Below are positions 19,876-30,075 of a stretch of DNA of 64,000 nucleotides, piece after piece. Both the position numbers and the translations under genes were made by a program. Source of the stretch: Candidatus Sodalis endolongispinus (GTDB taxonomy: Bacteria > Pseudomonadota > Gammaproteobacteria > Enterobacterales > Enterobacteriaceae). The notes under the pieces were generated by a model, which made no database searches, was not told the DNA's origin, and worked only from the letters and a program-made list of their open reading frames with translations. The DNA lies in assembly GCF_018777395.1 (NCBI RefSeq), contig NZ_JAFJYC010000001.1, positions 1-64,000 of the forward strand, read 5' to 3'. The first letter of the stretch is position 1, and each line of letters begins with the position of its first letter.

Positions 19876-20357
19876 GGCCGCGTTACCTCATCCCGCTGTT
19901 TTATCCGATGGTTAATTATTAGCCTAGTGGCTGCCATCAGGAGCGTCAACCCGGCGACATATTAATGAACCTTATCTCGCACCGCTCGGTTTACCCTCGG
20001 GCAAAGGACGGGTCAGCCGGTGCTTCTGTGTCCCCCTTGCGTAGCCACTGGGGCATCCTCCCCCTGCGCGCCGTTCAACTGGTTAACTAAATGACGAAAA
20101 ACCGTTAAAAGCAGCCGATCCAGGCGATTAATGTGCGAGTAAATAGGAATGACTCGCAACTATAAACATAGCCTACCGCTACCGGTCGCCACGACGCCCT
20201 GTGCGGCCGGCAACAAAACAATAGATATTATTCATAATTAGATAATGACAATAAGAAAAATTAACGTGATACTTCAAGTTCATTCATGGATGTAGGGAAA
20301 GTTCGGGCCTAAGGCAAATCATCGACCAGCTGTGGCGAATTTTCTCAGGAGGGCGCC
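19876..20357. other. intergenic region, AT-rich toward its right end
   Basis: I see no supported gene. The right end (20220-20300) is AT-rich and could hold the promoter of the tail-fibre assembly gene, whose ribosome site (CAGGAGGGC) is at the border. Confidence 0.5.
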
Positions 20358-20804
20358 ATGTTTAGAAAATATTCCACCGATTTCGCCATTGCCAGCCTGG
20401 ATGCCCAGGGCGTTGTCCGCCGTTCGGGTTGGATAGTCGTCTACTGTACCCACCCGGTGACCAGAGAGAACCTCTGCGCAACGCAGGAATACTTATGCGT
20501 GGACGCCCTACTGCCGCCCCATAGCTATGCCGATAAACCGGCGTTGCCGGCGCAACGCCAAACACGTGCATTGGTGCGCAGCTGCGATGGACGCTTTTGG
20601 CAAACGGTGGAGGACCTGCGCGGTAAAGCGGCCTATTGCAAGGACACCGGCCATCGGCTGATTGTTGACTTCCTGGGCGCTTTGCCGACAGAGTTAACCC
20701 TGCTGGCACCGACCTCGCCGAACGATACCTGGGATGGTCAGAAATGGGTCCAGCCGGACAACCATCACTGTCATAGCAGCACGGGCCCCGAAACCCCCGG
20801 TTAA
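20358..20804 (+). CDS. phage tail fibre assembly protein (Tfa/gp38-like)
   Basis: This 148-residue protein has the order typical of caudovirus tail-fibre assembly chaperones: YADKPALPAQ, ALVRSCDGRFWQTVEDLRG, a DTGHRLIVDFLGALP strand, and the hallmark LAPTSPNDTWDGQKWV near the C-terminus. The N-terminal ~70 residues are an attached domain beginning MFRKYSTDFAIASLD. Start ATG 20358 follows AGGAGG. These proteins assist folding or attachment of tail fibres. No fibre gene adjoins it here, so it is probably an orphan prophage relic. The frame itself is open. Confidence 0.7.
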   Translation: MFRKYSTDFAIASLDAQGVVRRSGWIVVYCTHPVTRENLCATQEYLCVDALLPPHSYADKPALPAQRQTRALVRSCDGRFWQTVEDLRGKAAYCKDTGHRLIVDFLGALPTELTLLAPTSPNDTWDGQKWVQPDNHHCHSSTGPETPG

Positions 20805-21107
20805 TCCTACCTTGACCTTTTGCCACAGGGTGTTGGTGGCAGGCGGCCAAGCTGCAGCGCCGGCATCTTCGTTTCCGCCGGCAGCCCCTGAAAGACATCG
20901 CCTCTGCGACGCCTTGATCATTGCAGCCGCTGACGCCTGCACATTATTGCACCTTGCGTTGCCGCCCGCGCCTTTTTACGGCGTAATATCTGGCACATTC
21001 TTCCTTCTACAGGCGGGCATGCTGCGTATTTCCGGCGCCGGCCGCTAACATCATAAGTAATCAATAATAAAAAACGTAATAGATAGCAAACAAGGGCACG
21101 AAACATC
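20805..21107. other. intergenic region
   Basis: Only GC-rich shadow frames are present. No gene is supported between tfa and the yedJ remnant. Confidence 0.5.
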
Positions 21108-21818
21108 TTACTCCACCGCAGGTTGCCCCTCCGCTTTATAGCCCATACCAAATCTGTCCAGTGTTTCCTTATCCAGCTGGTAATATTCGCCTTTTAATTC
21201 CGCACACAGTTTACTCATAAACGTCACCAGATATTCAATATTATAGCGGGCCATTTCTATTCCCAGCTCCGTTTGCATACTGTCAGCCAGGGTTAATAAT
21301 TTGGTTTAGAAATGATCAAAAGTATAATTGACATCATCCAGTGGCCGGTGCAGCGCCAGCGGATCCTCGGCGTGAAATAACCCACGGCCCAATTGCCCGG
21401 CCACATGAAACACCCGCGCTAACCCGATGGCCCCCAAAGATTCCAGCCGATCGGCGTCTTGCACGATTTTTGCCTCCAGCGTTTCCGGCGTAATGCCGGC
21501 GCTGAAGCTGTGCGCCTCAATAGCGTGCGCCACACCGCCATACAGCCGCGCCGGAAAATCAGGGAAATAGTCGGCGAGGATCTTTTGTGTTTGCCGCGAA
21601 GCCAAATGTCGTTCGGGATGGTTTTTTGGTAAATTGACTACGTCGTGGAAATAACAGGCGGCTAATACAATCCTTTCATCCGCATCGGTAAACTGCATTA
21701 TTTTACGGGCGGTTTTCCAAACCCTACTAAAATGGGCAATATCATGCGCTTTGTCATCCTGCGGAAAATGTTGCTCCAGATACTCATGAAAATGACGTTC
21801 CCAATCCTCTGAAGTCAT
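21108..21818 (-). pseudogene. yedJ: HD-domain phosphohydrolase YedJ, nonsense-truncated
   Basis: The frame encodes an HD-superfamily metal-dependent phosphohydrolase like E. coli YedJ. It shows HDIAHFSRVW, the catalytic ACYFHDVVNLPKNHPERH, AHSFSAGI, KIVQDADRLESLGAIGLARVF and RPLDDVNYTFDHF. TAA 21306-21308 then interrupts. The same frame continues TKLLTLADSMQTELGIEMARY through to a TAA at 21108-21110, matching the YedJ C-terminal helices (QTKLLKL..TMQT in E. coli). A CAA-to-TAA change is the simplest explanation. The truncated 170-residue form keeps the whole HD core and may retain activity; full length would be 236 aa (E. coli 231). Confidence 0.85.
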
Positions 21819-22708
21819 ATCCCACTCCTGCTTGCTATTAATTGCAATAGTATTATTTAGCTATTGCTCACTGCGTTATCTCGCCGAAATAGCCTTCAAT
21901 GTGACAGCTTAGCATAATCATGCGCTAAAAAGGGGCGCAAACAATATTGCAGGTTATGTCTTATTTCGGCGCAATTATCGGTAATTAGCCGGGCGCACCG
22001 CGCAAATGCGGCATCGCGCCTATCGACCACCGATGCGTCTGCCTGGCGTCGCGATGGACATATTCATCATCATCCTGCCACGCGAGTGCGGGCGTGCTGA
22101 CGCCGATCTTGACCAGGATGTCACCGTGCGCCATGGTTTCTCGCCCGCTTAAGCGCTGCGACGACGCCGCGGTCTTGTCTCCTTCGTCATTCCTGCCCTT
22201 TGTCGCTCAACGCCTTCACCCCTCACCACCTTGCTGCACCCCCGTTTATCAACAGGCCCACCGAAGGCTATTTCATCATATTAATATGACAGCCTGTCAA
22301 TCCCCCTCGCCCAGGGCATCTCTTGGCGCCTCTTCTGACAAGCGATGCGCCCGTCCTTCCTCTTGCTCCTTGTCACCTCTCAGCCTCAGCGCGCTTTCCC
22401 CTCTTCCTGTCTTTCCCTATTCATGTCTTTCTCACCTTCTTCCCCTTATAGTTGCTTCTCCTCAAACTCATTTTTGCGAAAGGATAACAAGTCCCTCTGG
22501 CAACTCGCCGTCATGCAGGCCTCCCGCAGGGGTGGAATGCCTTGAGCGAAATAGGGAAACTGAACAGTCTCTCTCATTATGCCGCTGGCGATCGCGGCAG
22601 ACGGTTATTTAACTGCTACGCTTACTATTGCACAATCAATACCCCTTTCTTTCTGCTGTGGTTGAGAGGCTTGTCGCGCCGAACCGCTATCACTTAATAG
22701 GAGTTAAG
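21819..22708. other. 890-bp region without a recognised gene
   Basis: The left part is AT-rich upstream sequence of yedJ. The middle (22150-22600) is pyrimidine-rich on the plus strand and gives only Ser/Pro/Leu-rich shadow frames. No motif, RNA or repeat could be supported. Confidence 0.5.
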
Positions 22709-22933
22709 ATGGATAATTACCACGTCACCAAAGCTGAAGATAAATGGGTTTTAACCAAGGAAGGGAATAGCCGCCCATCAAAAACGGCGGCAACCAAGGA
22801 CGAAATTATTACCCTCACCCATAGCTATATGTCGGGCAAAACGGCCTCGGTGAAAATTCATAAACAGGATGGCACTCTTCAGGAAGAACGCACCTATCCA
22901 CGCACCAGCGATCCGCGCAAATCCAAGGGGTAA
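22709..22933 (+). CDS. DUF2188 family small protein
   Basis: This 74-residue protein contains YHVTKAEDKWVLTKEGNSRP, an A.TK.E.I.L..SY helix and a C-terminal VKIHKQDGTLQEERTYP. It matches the DUF2188 pattern, in which a W-containing strand precedes a basic strand with 'V.IH..DG.I..E.TY'. Start ATG 22709 follows AGGAGTTAAG. Function is unknown. The frame is complete and stands alone. Confidence 0.75.
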   Translation: MDNYHVTKAEDKWVLTKEGNSRPSKTAATKDEIITLTHSYMSGKTASVKIHKQDGTLQEERTYPRTSDPRKSKG

Positions 22934-22997
22934 CCGCTGCGGCCCCCCCCTATCGCCCTGACGCCCTTTTCGCCCGCGGGAAACGCGTCAGGGCGCT

Positions 22998-23609
22998 CTA
23001 CAGCTCTCTGATTAACGTCTGGGCAATAAAACGCCCGGCGAGCAGAATACCCTCAGGTGAGAGAGTATGGCCCAAGCCCGGAAATATTTTCGCCGTCGCT
23101 CTCATGCCCACGGCGGTCAACAGTCGGGCGGCCAGCGGACTTTCGCTCGCGGGAATGACATCGTCCTGCCCACCGTGCAGCAGTAACACCGACGTCCGTG
23201 CCGCAGGCCTGAGCGGTAACGGCGTTGCCAGCCTACCTTAGAAAGCCACGACTCCCGCCACCGGCCAGCGGCCGGAAGCGATTGCATCCAAAGCCATGGT
23301 CGCGCCTTGGGAAAACCCTACTAACACCACCTTTTCCGGTTGCCTGGCGATCCCGCGGGCCGCCATCACCTGCGCCAACGTATCATCAAACGCGGCACGC
23401 GCCGCCTGAATGCGCCGCAGCCGATTTTCTTCCGTGACGCCTACAACGCTGAACCACTGATAGTCTTGACCAAAATCGGAATGCGTCGGCGCATCGGGAG
23501 AAGCAAATTCACTGTCGGGTAACGGGTGCTTCCAGGCTTACGCCAGAGGGAGTAAGTCATCACCGCTGCTGCCTACGCCGTGCAAAAGAATAATCAGGCT
23601 ATTGTTCAT
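22998..23609 (-). pseudogene. carboxylesterase/YpfH-like alpha/beta hydrolase with two in-frame stops
   Basis: Read in one frame from ATG 23609, the protein shows SLIILLHGVGSSGDDLLPLA then TAA. It continues with SPDAP, QWFSVVGVTEENR, the nucleophile elbow VLVGFSQGATMALD, and GVVAF followed by another TAA. The last part reads GRLATPLP, LLLHGGQDDVIPASE and FPGLGHTLSPEG, giving the Asp and His of the triad. The family is the phospholipase/carboxylesterase group to which YpfH belongs. Both stops sit where a sense codon is expected (LA-x-AWK and AF-x-GRLA). No frameshift is needed, so the gene died by point mutation. Confidence 0.85.
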
Positions 23610-23842
23610 CACGTATTTCTTACCATTACAAATCCAGTATCACCAACGCCGAAGCCACCGGGTCAATGCCGCTCGTTTTTTCCGCCCTTGCTGGCCGGAA
23701 GAGGAACCTCCGGCACCTTTATCTGCGACAATCAGGCGCGCAAGCCTATGGCAGCGTTCATATTTCGCAAGATACCGTGATGCCGATAAGATGATAATCC
23801 TCCCTGTCAGAGGTTATTAATTTCCATTATGGAAGCAATTCC

Positions 23843-24727
23843 TTACCAGCCTTGATCCCAGGCCGGCTGACCGCGGAATCGGTTCGCGAGATAATCCACC
23901 AGCGCGCGTACCTTGGTCGCCAGATGACGTGCCGGCGGATAGATGGCATACAGACCGAGCGGCGTCATTTCCCGCTGCGAAAATGCTCACCGCAAATAAA
24001 CGAAGGAATACGGGTAATGCCCAGGCCGGACATCGCGGCGCACAAGCAGGCGTCGGCGTTGGCGAAATGCAGCCGGCCATTGATGGTTATCGACACCGCG
24101 CCATCGGCGCCGTTAGCGCCAAATTGCCAGTTAGGATCGCGAAAATTGGTATCAACGATACAGTCATGAAAACGCAGATCGGAAGGCTGCATCGGTTCGC
24201 CACGGCGTAACAGGTAGTCCGGCGAGGCCGCCAGCACGATACGCACATCACAGAGTTTGCGGCAACCAAACTGCTGTCGTCCAGTCGGCCGATGCGCAGA
24301 GCGATGTCATAGCCCTCATCGACCAGATTGACCATCTGATATCCGAGAAATCAACATCGAGAATAATTGCCGGATACTGGCGGGCGAAATCGACTAGCAC
24401 CGGCGCCAATTGCCGGGCGCCGAAGGAAATAGAAGAGGTCAGTTTGAGTCGCCCCGACGGCGCGTCGGCGGCGCTGCGCACCGAAGCGTCCAGCGCATCC
24501 AGCTCATCGAGCAAGATCTTGATCCGCTGATAATAAGCTTGGCCTACTTCGGTTGGCGACAATGCGCGGGTGGTCCGCTTGATTAGCTGCACGCCCAGAT
24601 CGGCTTCCAGACGCGAAATCATTTTCGACGCCTGGCCACTACTGGTGCCGAGACGAACGGCGGCGGCGGCAAAACTCCCAATCTCCAGTACCGCCACCAG
24701 CATGCGATCGCAATCGAGCCGTTTCAT
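23843..24727 (-). pseudogene. LysR-family transcriptional regulator, multiple frameshifts
   Basis: The N-terminus (MKRLDCDRMLVAVLEIGSFA, then AAVRLGTSSGQASKMISRLE and RTTRALSPTEVG) is a winged helix-turn-helix of the LysR group. The effector domain follows in pieces in different frames: SFGARQLAPVLVDFARQYP and DVDF, then VNLVDEGYDIALRIGRLDDSSLVA, then ASPDYLLRRGEP and SDLRFHDCI. The end reads PLGLYAIYPPARHLATKVRA and LVDYLANRF. At least three frame changes occur (about 24330, 24245 and 23985). The order resembles regulators of the AaeR/YafC kind. It is divergent from the transpeptidase gene. Confidence 0.85.
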
Positions 24728-24929
24728 TCGCGCTCCTTTTTTTGACGCAGTCACCCTCACAGATTATCACAGCATGCGTTGATTCGCGTATACGCAGAGC
24801 AGACCGTTACCGTTTCGGTTACACTTACTCTTTCCACGCCGGGGATTGAGCACCTATAATGCACCTCCGGCACTCTTTGCCGGGTAAACACTCATTGACA
24901 GCCTGCAAGGCGATAACATCTGACACTTT

Positions 24930-26103
24930 ATGAAAATGAAAATTCGCGCGTTCTGTAGCATGGTATTGGCAATGGCTGTTTACAGTCAGTCCGCCTTCGC
25001 CGTTGTCTATCCGCTGCCGGAAGGTAAAAGCCGCCTGGTGGGGGAAAATCTGCAAATCATCGTTCCCGAGGGGAACAGGCTTCCACTGGAACATTTTGCC
25101 GCACAGTTCCAAATGGGACTGAGCAACATGCTTGAAGCCAATCCAGGCGTGGATGTCCTATCTACCGGCCGCCGGCACCGAGATGATCATTCCGCAGCAG
25201 CTGATTTTGCCGGACACCCCGCATGAGGGCATTGTGATCAATAGTGCCGAAATGCGGTTGTATTATTACCCGAAAGGCACCAATACGGTCATCGTGTTGC
25301 CCATTGGTATTGGCGAGCTGGGTAAAGACACCCCCTCCAACTGGGTGACCTCGGTGCAGCGTAAAAAAGATGGCCCCACCTGGACGCCGACCAAAGCCAT
25401 GCATGCGGAATATGCCGAGCGCGGTGAAACGCTGCCGGAAGTATTTCCCGCCGGCCCGGATAATCCGATGGGGTTGTATGCGCTCTACGTCGGCCGCCTG
25501 TATGCGGTCCACAGCACCAACGCCAACTTCGGTATCGGCCTGCGCGTGAGCCACGGCTGTGTGCGTTTGCGCGCCGACGACATCAAATATCTGTTTGATC
25601 ATGTGCCGGTCGGCACGCGGGTTCAGTTCATCAATGAACCGGTAAAAGCCACCATCGAACCGGACGGCTCGCGTTATCTGGAAGTGCACAACCCACTCTC
25701 CGCCACCGAAGAGCAATTCAACTCCAACGAGCCGGTACCGATTAATCTGCCCGTCAACGTCAGCCATGTGCTGGTGGATCCCAGCGTAAACCAGGGTACC
25801 GTCGACCAGGCCTTGCAGCGTCGCTCCGGCATGCCGGAGAACATCATCGCGCAGGTCGACAGTAGCCAAACCGCTACGGTACAGGTTCAGCCGGTTGATG
25901 AGCGTACCATTACCGAAGGTCCCGACACCGAGCAGGCGCAGCAGGGCAATGCCGCACCGGTCACCCTGCGGACCAGCGTGCCCGAGCAAAGCGGTGCCGC
26001 GGTCCCGGTAGGCAACACCGCGCCGGCGCAAACTGATGCCGTTGCCGCCCCCATCGAGCAGGCCACACCGGCTGCCGGTGGCGACGGTCAAAGCGCGCAG
26101 TAA
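24930..26103 (+). pseudogene. L,D-transpeptidase (ErfK/YbiS family), frameshifted
   Basis: L,D-transpeptidases crosslink peptidoglycan or attach Braun lipoprotein in the periplasm. The 5' part has a signal peptide (KIRAFCSMVLAMAVYSQSAFA) and the LysM-like [16 protein letters not shown], then leaves frame at about 25160, where one extra C (GTCCTAT for GTCTAT) is likely. The next frame continues with [18 protein letters not shown], the YkuD domain, the catalytic [17 protein letters not shown] and [13 protein letters not shown]. After [12 protein letters not shown] it carries a Gln/Thr/Ala-rich tail of about 70 residues not seen in E. coli ErfK. All catalytic residues persist downstream of the break. 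The signal peptide is separated from the catalytic part. Confidence 0.85.
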
Positions 26104-26360
26104 TCGCGAAAGGTCGCCCGCCCGCCCCGACCAGGCTCCCCCGCCTCCCTGGCGCATCCGTCGCGTCAGGGAGGGCGAAACGCCGGCTCCCAACAACACT
26201 CTCTTGCAGTAATCCCACCCCTGAGGCGTTTTATCACCGTCGTGGATTTCCCCGCGCCGTCGCCTTGCTACGCAAGTCTCTACTATGGTGAAAAAAATGA
26301 TGACGGTAACGGCCGCCTGGCAAGGTATGCTTGTGGCATCGTGTTCAACCGGAGTGACCC

Positions 26361-26645
26361 ATGTTTCTGATTACGTTGCGCTATAACCAGCCCATGGCGC
26401 AGGTTACCGCCCTGCAGGAAGGCCATATGAATTGGCTAAAGACGTATTTTGCCGAAGGTATTTTCGTCGCCGCCGGCCGTAAGATCCCCCGCACGGGTGG
26501 CGTCATTTTCGCCAGCCGCGTGGCACGGGATGAGTTGGAGCGGATTTTGGCAGAGGATCCGTTCAGCGCTGTCGCGGACTACGACATAATCGAATTCTTA
26601 CCCACCCTGAACGACGACAGACTCAGCGCGCTACTAACGCTATAA
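26361..26645 (+). CDS. YciI-like protein
   Basis: This 94-residue ferredoxin-like dimeric alpha/beta-barrel protein of the YciI family starts MFLITLRYNQPMAQVTALQE. It contains HMNWLKTYFAEGIFVAAGRK, with the conserved His and Asp-type pocket region, GGVIFASRV and ILAEDPFSAV. The family's function is mostly unknown; some members act on chlorinated substrates. Start ATG follows GGAGTGACC. It overlaps the end of the convergent virK-like gene by 6 bp. It appears intact. Confidence 0.8.
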   Translation: MFLITLRYNQPMAQVTALQEGHMNWLKTYFAEGIFVAAGRKIPRTGGVIFASRVARDELERILAEDPFSAVADYDIIEFLPTLNDDRLSALLTL

Positions 26646-27725
26646 ACTCGGTACCGGCGCGGCAGGCCGCCGCCACCGCGCGCTGGCGGCTTTCGCCTTC
26701 AGCGCGCGGCAAAAGAGGCTTTCTGAATCAACTTGCCAATCGCACATCTGCGGCGTCCGGGCGGGCGCCTTCATGCCGCTCTGGCTATGAATAAACGCAT
26801 CGAACTGCGTCCGCATGTCCTCCAGCAGAGCGTAGCGCCTGCGATATTCGGCGCGTTTTTTACTGGGCAGCTCGTCCATGGCCTTGCGGGTTATCCTCTG
26901 CGGCAACGCGTAAAGCCCGCCTGCCATAGGTAGCCCTTCCACCGACGCCCAAAATTCATCGTAATGAGCAAAAAATACGTTTTGCTTACTACTGCGATAG
27001 CGTGCGCTTTGGAAAACATGGCTTTTATCACCGACTGCGATAATCTGCTGCGCCTTAATATCACCATTGATGAGCTGTATCATTTCTACCAAGAGTCGTT
27101 TGGGGAATAAACCATGGCAAGCTTTGGTCGCTTCTTTGATGACATTATGCGAAGTGTTGCGACTGGCGCCCTGCAAGCCGCCTATAAACAGCGTTTGTTT
27201 TTCCTGATACCTTACGATAGAGAAGGTAAGCGAAGCCAAACGTCCTTTATCGCCGTGAATGGTCAACGTCGCCTCCCATTCACGCTCGAAGCGGCTCATA
27301 CTTAATTTGATTTCGAGTTGCTCGCCGTTTTTGCCATCCAGGACGCATAACCGGGTTGCCGCAGGCACGGTCAACGCCTGCAGCAGCGGCAAACATGACA
27401 GCGTTTTGACAAAGGTGTAGTGCTCAAGAATAGCCCGAGCGCGCGCCGCTACCGGCAAGGCGGCAAAAAGATAGGGGCGATGGATTTTCGCGGGCAGCGT
27501 ATTTTGCGCCAGCGCCGCGTGGCGCAATTGCGAGTCGGTCGCGACGCACTGCAAATAACGCAGCGTCACCGCCGGATTAATCAGCGTTCGCAATAAGAAT
27601 TTCAGGCGAAATTTAGTGTTATCCCAGATTTCCCCTGGTCTACATACACCCGAGAAGAGCGCCCAAAATAGGCTCAATCCGCTTTGCGGATAACCATCAA
27701 TTTTCTGCACAACGGAATGGGACAT
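26640..27725 (-). CDS. VirK/YbjX (DUF535) family protein
   Basis: This 361-residue protein is of the VirK/YbjX family, whose members help intracellular enterics resist cationic peptides or maintain virulence-factor localization. Visible family stretches are RPYL, HYTFVKTLSC, WEATLTIHGDKGRLASLTFS, LFIGGLQG, THR-like KACHGLFPKRLLVEMIQ, and VGDKSHVFQSARYRSSKQNVFF. ATG 27725 gives the likely start (MSHSVVQKIDG); an upstream in-frame ATG (27800) would add 25 residues. The last ~60 residues are rich in Ala and Arg. It appears intact and is convergent with the YciI-like gene. Confidence 0.8.
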   Translation of the reverse strand: MSHSVVQKIDGYPQSGLSLFWALFSGVCRPGEIWDNTKFRLKFLLRTLINPAVTLRYLQCVATDSQLRHAALAQNTLPAKIHRPYLFAALPVAARARAILEHYTFVKTLSCLPLLQALTVPAATRLCVLDGKNGEQLEIKLSMSRFEREWEATLTIHGDKGRLASLTFSIVRYQEKQTLFIGGLQGASRNTSHNVIKEATKACHGLFPKRLLVEMIQLINGDIKAQQIIAVGDKSHVFQSARYRSSKQNVFFAHYDEFWASVEGLPMAGGLYALPQRITRKAMDELPSKKRAEYRRRYALLEDMRTQFDAFIHSQSGMKAPARTPQMCDWQVDSESLFCRALKAKAASARWRRPAAPVPSL

Positions 27726-28376
27726 AATGGAGTATCCAAACGAAAAACTATTGTGGTACTCAGAATAATTAAACGGATTATCAATAAAATAATTATTCAC
27801 AGCCTTACATCAGGTTGAACATAAACCAACAGTAAACAAGACGATTTTTTCAATGAAGGGCTTTAGCCTCCGGCTTCCCCGGCCAGAAAGGGGGAGCCTG
27901 CCACGGTGTTTTATCGCTCAAACAACCGCAAACGGCCAATCACGGCCTACCACGCTCTTTGCAACGCGGAAAAGCTACTGAAGCTAATGAGGCAGACGGC
28001 CTTAGGACTAGACGTATCACCGCGGATGCCGTCCAAAAGATTTTATCTGCGCTATTAATGAAGAAAATGCATGTTCCAGGCGTTTGCGCCTGCATGAGAG
28101 TCCGACCGGTGCGGCGTTTTGTCAGCACTTAGACAACGGGTAACGACCGACCCGACTTAACGATGATGGCAGCAGGCTGGATCCCTTGCCCACTAGAGAT
28201 GAATTGACTCGCCACCGATACTAGTATGCCACGTTTTTATTAATGCAAGTATGTTGACGAACCACCGTTTATTGGGAAGGAATTACTTTTTACCCGCCAC
28301 CTAAATTATGTAATTTTCTGAGTCACCGGCCAGAGGTTTTCTTAAACTGACATTTCATTATATAGGAATAGCAATC
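27726..28376. other. 650-bp intergenic region between divergent genes
   Basis: It holds divergent upstream sequences of the VirK-like and LuxR-like genes and is AT-rich near 28230-28370. No supported gene; short frames here lack ribosome sites. Confidence 0.5.
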
Positions 28377-29090
28377 ATGGGTAGTCTCAATGATCCAGTC
28401 TCCGGCAGTTTAACACTACACACCTTGAACCACATTCCCCTTATCGCCATAATGGAGCATGCATCGATCCCTTGTGGAATAAAAAACAAAGAGTCCAAGT
28501 TCGTTTATTTGAATAAGGCCAGCCTCGATTTTTTGAATATCCCTAGCGGCTTTGATTTTGAGGGACGACGGGATGAGGAGTCCCACTGCGCCTGGTCGGA
28601 GCTGGCGCCAGATTTCCAGACACAGGACCGGGCGGCGGAACAGAGCCGCACCGTGGCGGACATCGTCACAACATCTTATTATGGCCGCCACGCCGTGATG
28701 GAGCCATATTATTGCCCGAAATTTTTCATTAATAATAAACATGGTGAAATATTGGGCACTGCCTATTATATCCAGAAATTTAAGCTATTATCCGTATCAG
28801 AGTTTTTTGATAACATCAAACCTTCGGTCATTACGCTGACGCCGCCTGATGCCACCTTTACCGAGAGCGAACTGGATATTATTTTCTATGCCAGACAGGA
28901 TTTAAGCAAAAAAGAAATCGCGGAAAGATTATTTTTGTCATCGAAGGCGCCTGAAACCAGGCTAGCCGGCATTTACAGTAAAATCAGCGTCCACTCGCTG
29001 TCGCAACTTAATGAATACTGCCGTGCCACCGCGCTCAAAAATTATATGCCTAAGAAAATCTTCAAAGAAGGGGTTGAATTTTTCTGGTAA
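28377..29090 (+). CDS. PAS-domain LuxR-type transcriptional regulator
   Basis: This is a 237-residue regulator. Residues ~20-140 form a PAS-like sensor: IMEHASIPCGIKNKESKFVY, LNKASLDFL and a GEILGTAYYIQKF strand. Residues ~165-225 form a LuxR-type helix-turn-helix: FTESELDIIFYARQDLSKKE, IAERLFLSSKAPETRLAGIY and KISVHSLSQLNEYCRA. The recognition helix reads SSKAPETRLAGIYSK, where the canonical form is S.(R/K)TVE.H...IY.K; Pro replaces the usual Thr-Val, which could weaken DNA binding. No target genes can be named. Codons are less GC-rich than in the core genes. Confidence 0.75.
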   Translation: MGSLNDPVSGSLTLHTLNHIPLIAIMEHASIPCGIKNKESKFVYLNKASLDFLNIPSGFDFEGRRDEESHCAWSELAPDFQTQDRAAEQSRTVADIVTTSYYGRHAVMEPYYCPKFFINNKHGEILGTAYYIQKFKLLSVSEFFDNIKPSVITLTPPDATFTESELDIIFYARQDLSKKEIAERLFLSSKAPETRLAGIYSKISVHSLSQLNEYCRATALKNYMPKKIFKEGVEFFW

Positions 29091-29552
29091 TCAGAAAGTT
29101 ACCGTGCCAGCCCGGGATGGAGCATCGGGCTAGGGGTTACGCCTCGCGTGTCTTTTGCTTTAACAATCCTTTGTATCAGGCCAGCCCGCCTTTGGTCACC
29201 CGGTGTTGCCCTTCAGCGCCAATACTATAACACTTGTTGCCATAGAGGCTCTTGAGTCTAGAAGCATTGGCGGTCTTACGTCTTATGCCAGAATAAACAA
29301 TTGCCCTTATGGGTTTATCGCTGATTTAGCCTGCACGTCGGTCCGGGCGGCGAGGTTAACTCAGCCGCGCCGAAATCTCATCCCCCCTCCCGTGCTGTGT
29401 CGTTATCGTCGTCATGCCACGATTTAGGATCCTGATGGAATCGGCGTGCTACCAGCCTTGAGAGGTAAATCACAGCTTACCCATTTCTCCCCCATCCTTT
29501 GACCAAAACTTATGAGAGAGGGCTAGAGATGGCACTGACATGCATTCTGCCA
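29091..29552. other. intergenic region
   Basis: No gene is supported. A plus-strand frame of 74 codons (29203-29427) has no ribosome site and no recognisable features. Confidence 0.45.
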
Positions 29553-30075
29553 TTAACGTCGCAATGGGTGCTGAGGTACGGCGTTAGTATAAGCCCTGTT
29601 ATTGTCGTTTGTACCTGCGCCAACGTAGCCAGGGACATAGGGTGCAGCATTTTTGAGTGGCATCGGTGCAGACGTTGACGGACTCACCAGCGAACAGACC
29701 TCTCTACCAACCGTTGGGTAGCAAGCGGCAAAGGGCACAGAAGTTTGCCTGGCATCAACGCCCTCTTGCCTATATAAGGCATCCCCAGTCTGAACCGCTC
29801 GCAGTTTGATAAGGCGCCCTGCGCTTATCATTAATGCGGCAGCACAGAGGGGTAAAACATAAACAGAGGGACCCGCTATCACCCATGTCACCCCCATAGC
29901 GATAGATAACAGACTAAGCGGATAGTTATCTGCCCAGCGACATAGCGTTTTCCCGACAGGTACCGACAACGCTTTTATTCCCCGCCTGCGGCGGTGCGGT
30001 CGGGCGCGGGCTTTTACTATAATTGGTGAAAGGATTATGCTTAATAGCATTAACCGCCGACTGTGAGTACCCCAT
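29553..30075 (-). pseudogene. possible frameshifted gene for a small membrane protein
   Basis: ATG 30075 has a strong ribosome site (AGGAGGACGTTAAT). It opens a 49-codon frame (MGYSQSAVNAIKHNPFTNYS) that ends at TAA. A second frame overlaps it and continues ADNYPLSLLSIAMGVTWVIA, GPSVYVLPLCAAALMISAG and a polar tail to 29553. The two parts together look like one small membrane protein broken by a frameshift. I do not recognise the family. Confidence 0.4.

Noticed and set aside
22094..22612. 172-codon plus-strand frame
   Set aside because: Ser/Pro/Leu-rich product from a pyrimidine-rich stretch, no ribosome site and no recognisable domain.
25162..26199. 345-codon minus-strand frame
   Set aside because: Antisense to the L,D-transpeptidase; composition is that of a shadow frame.
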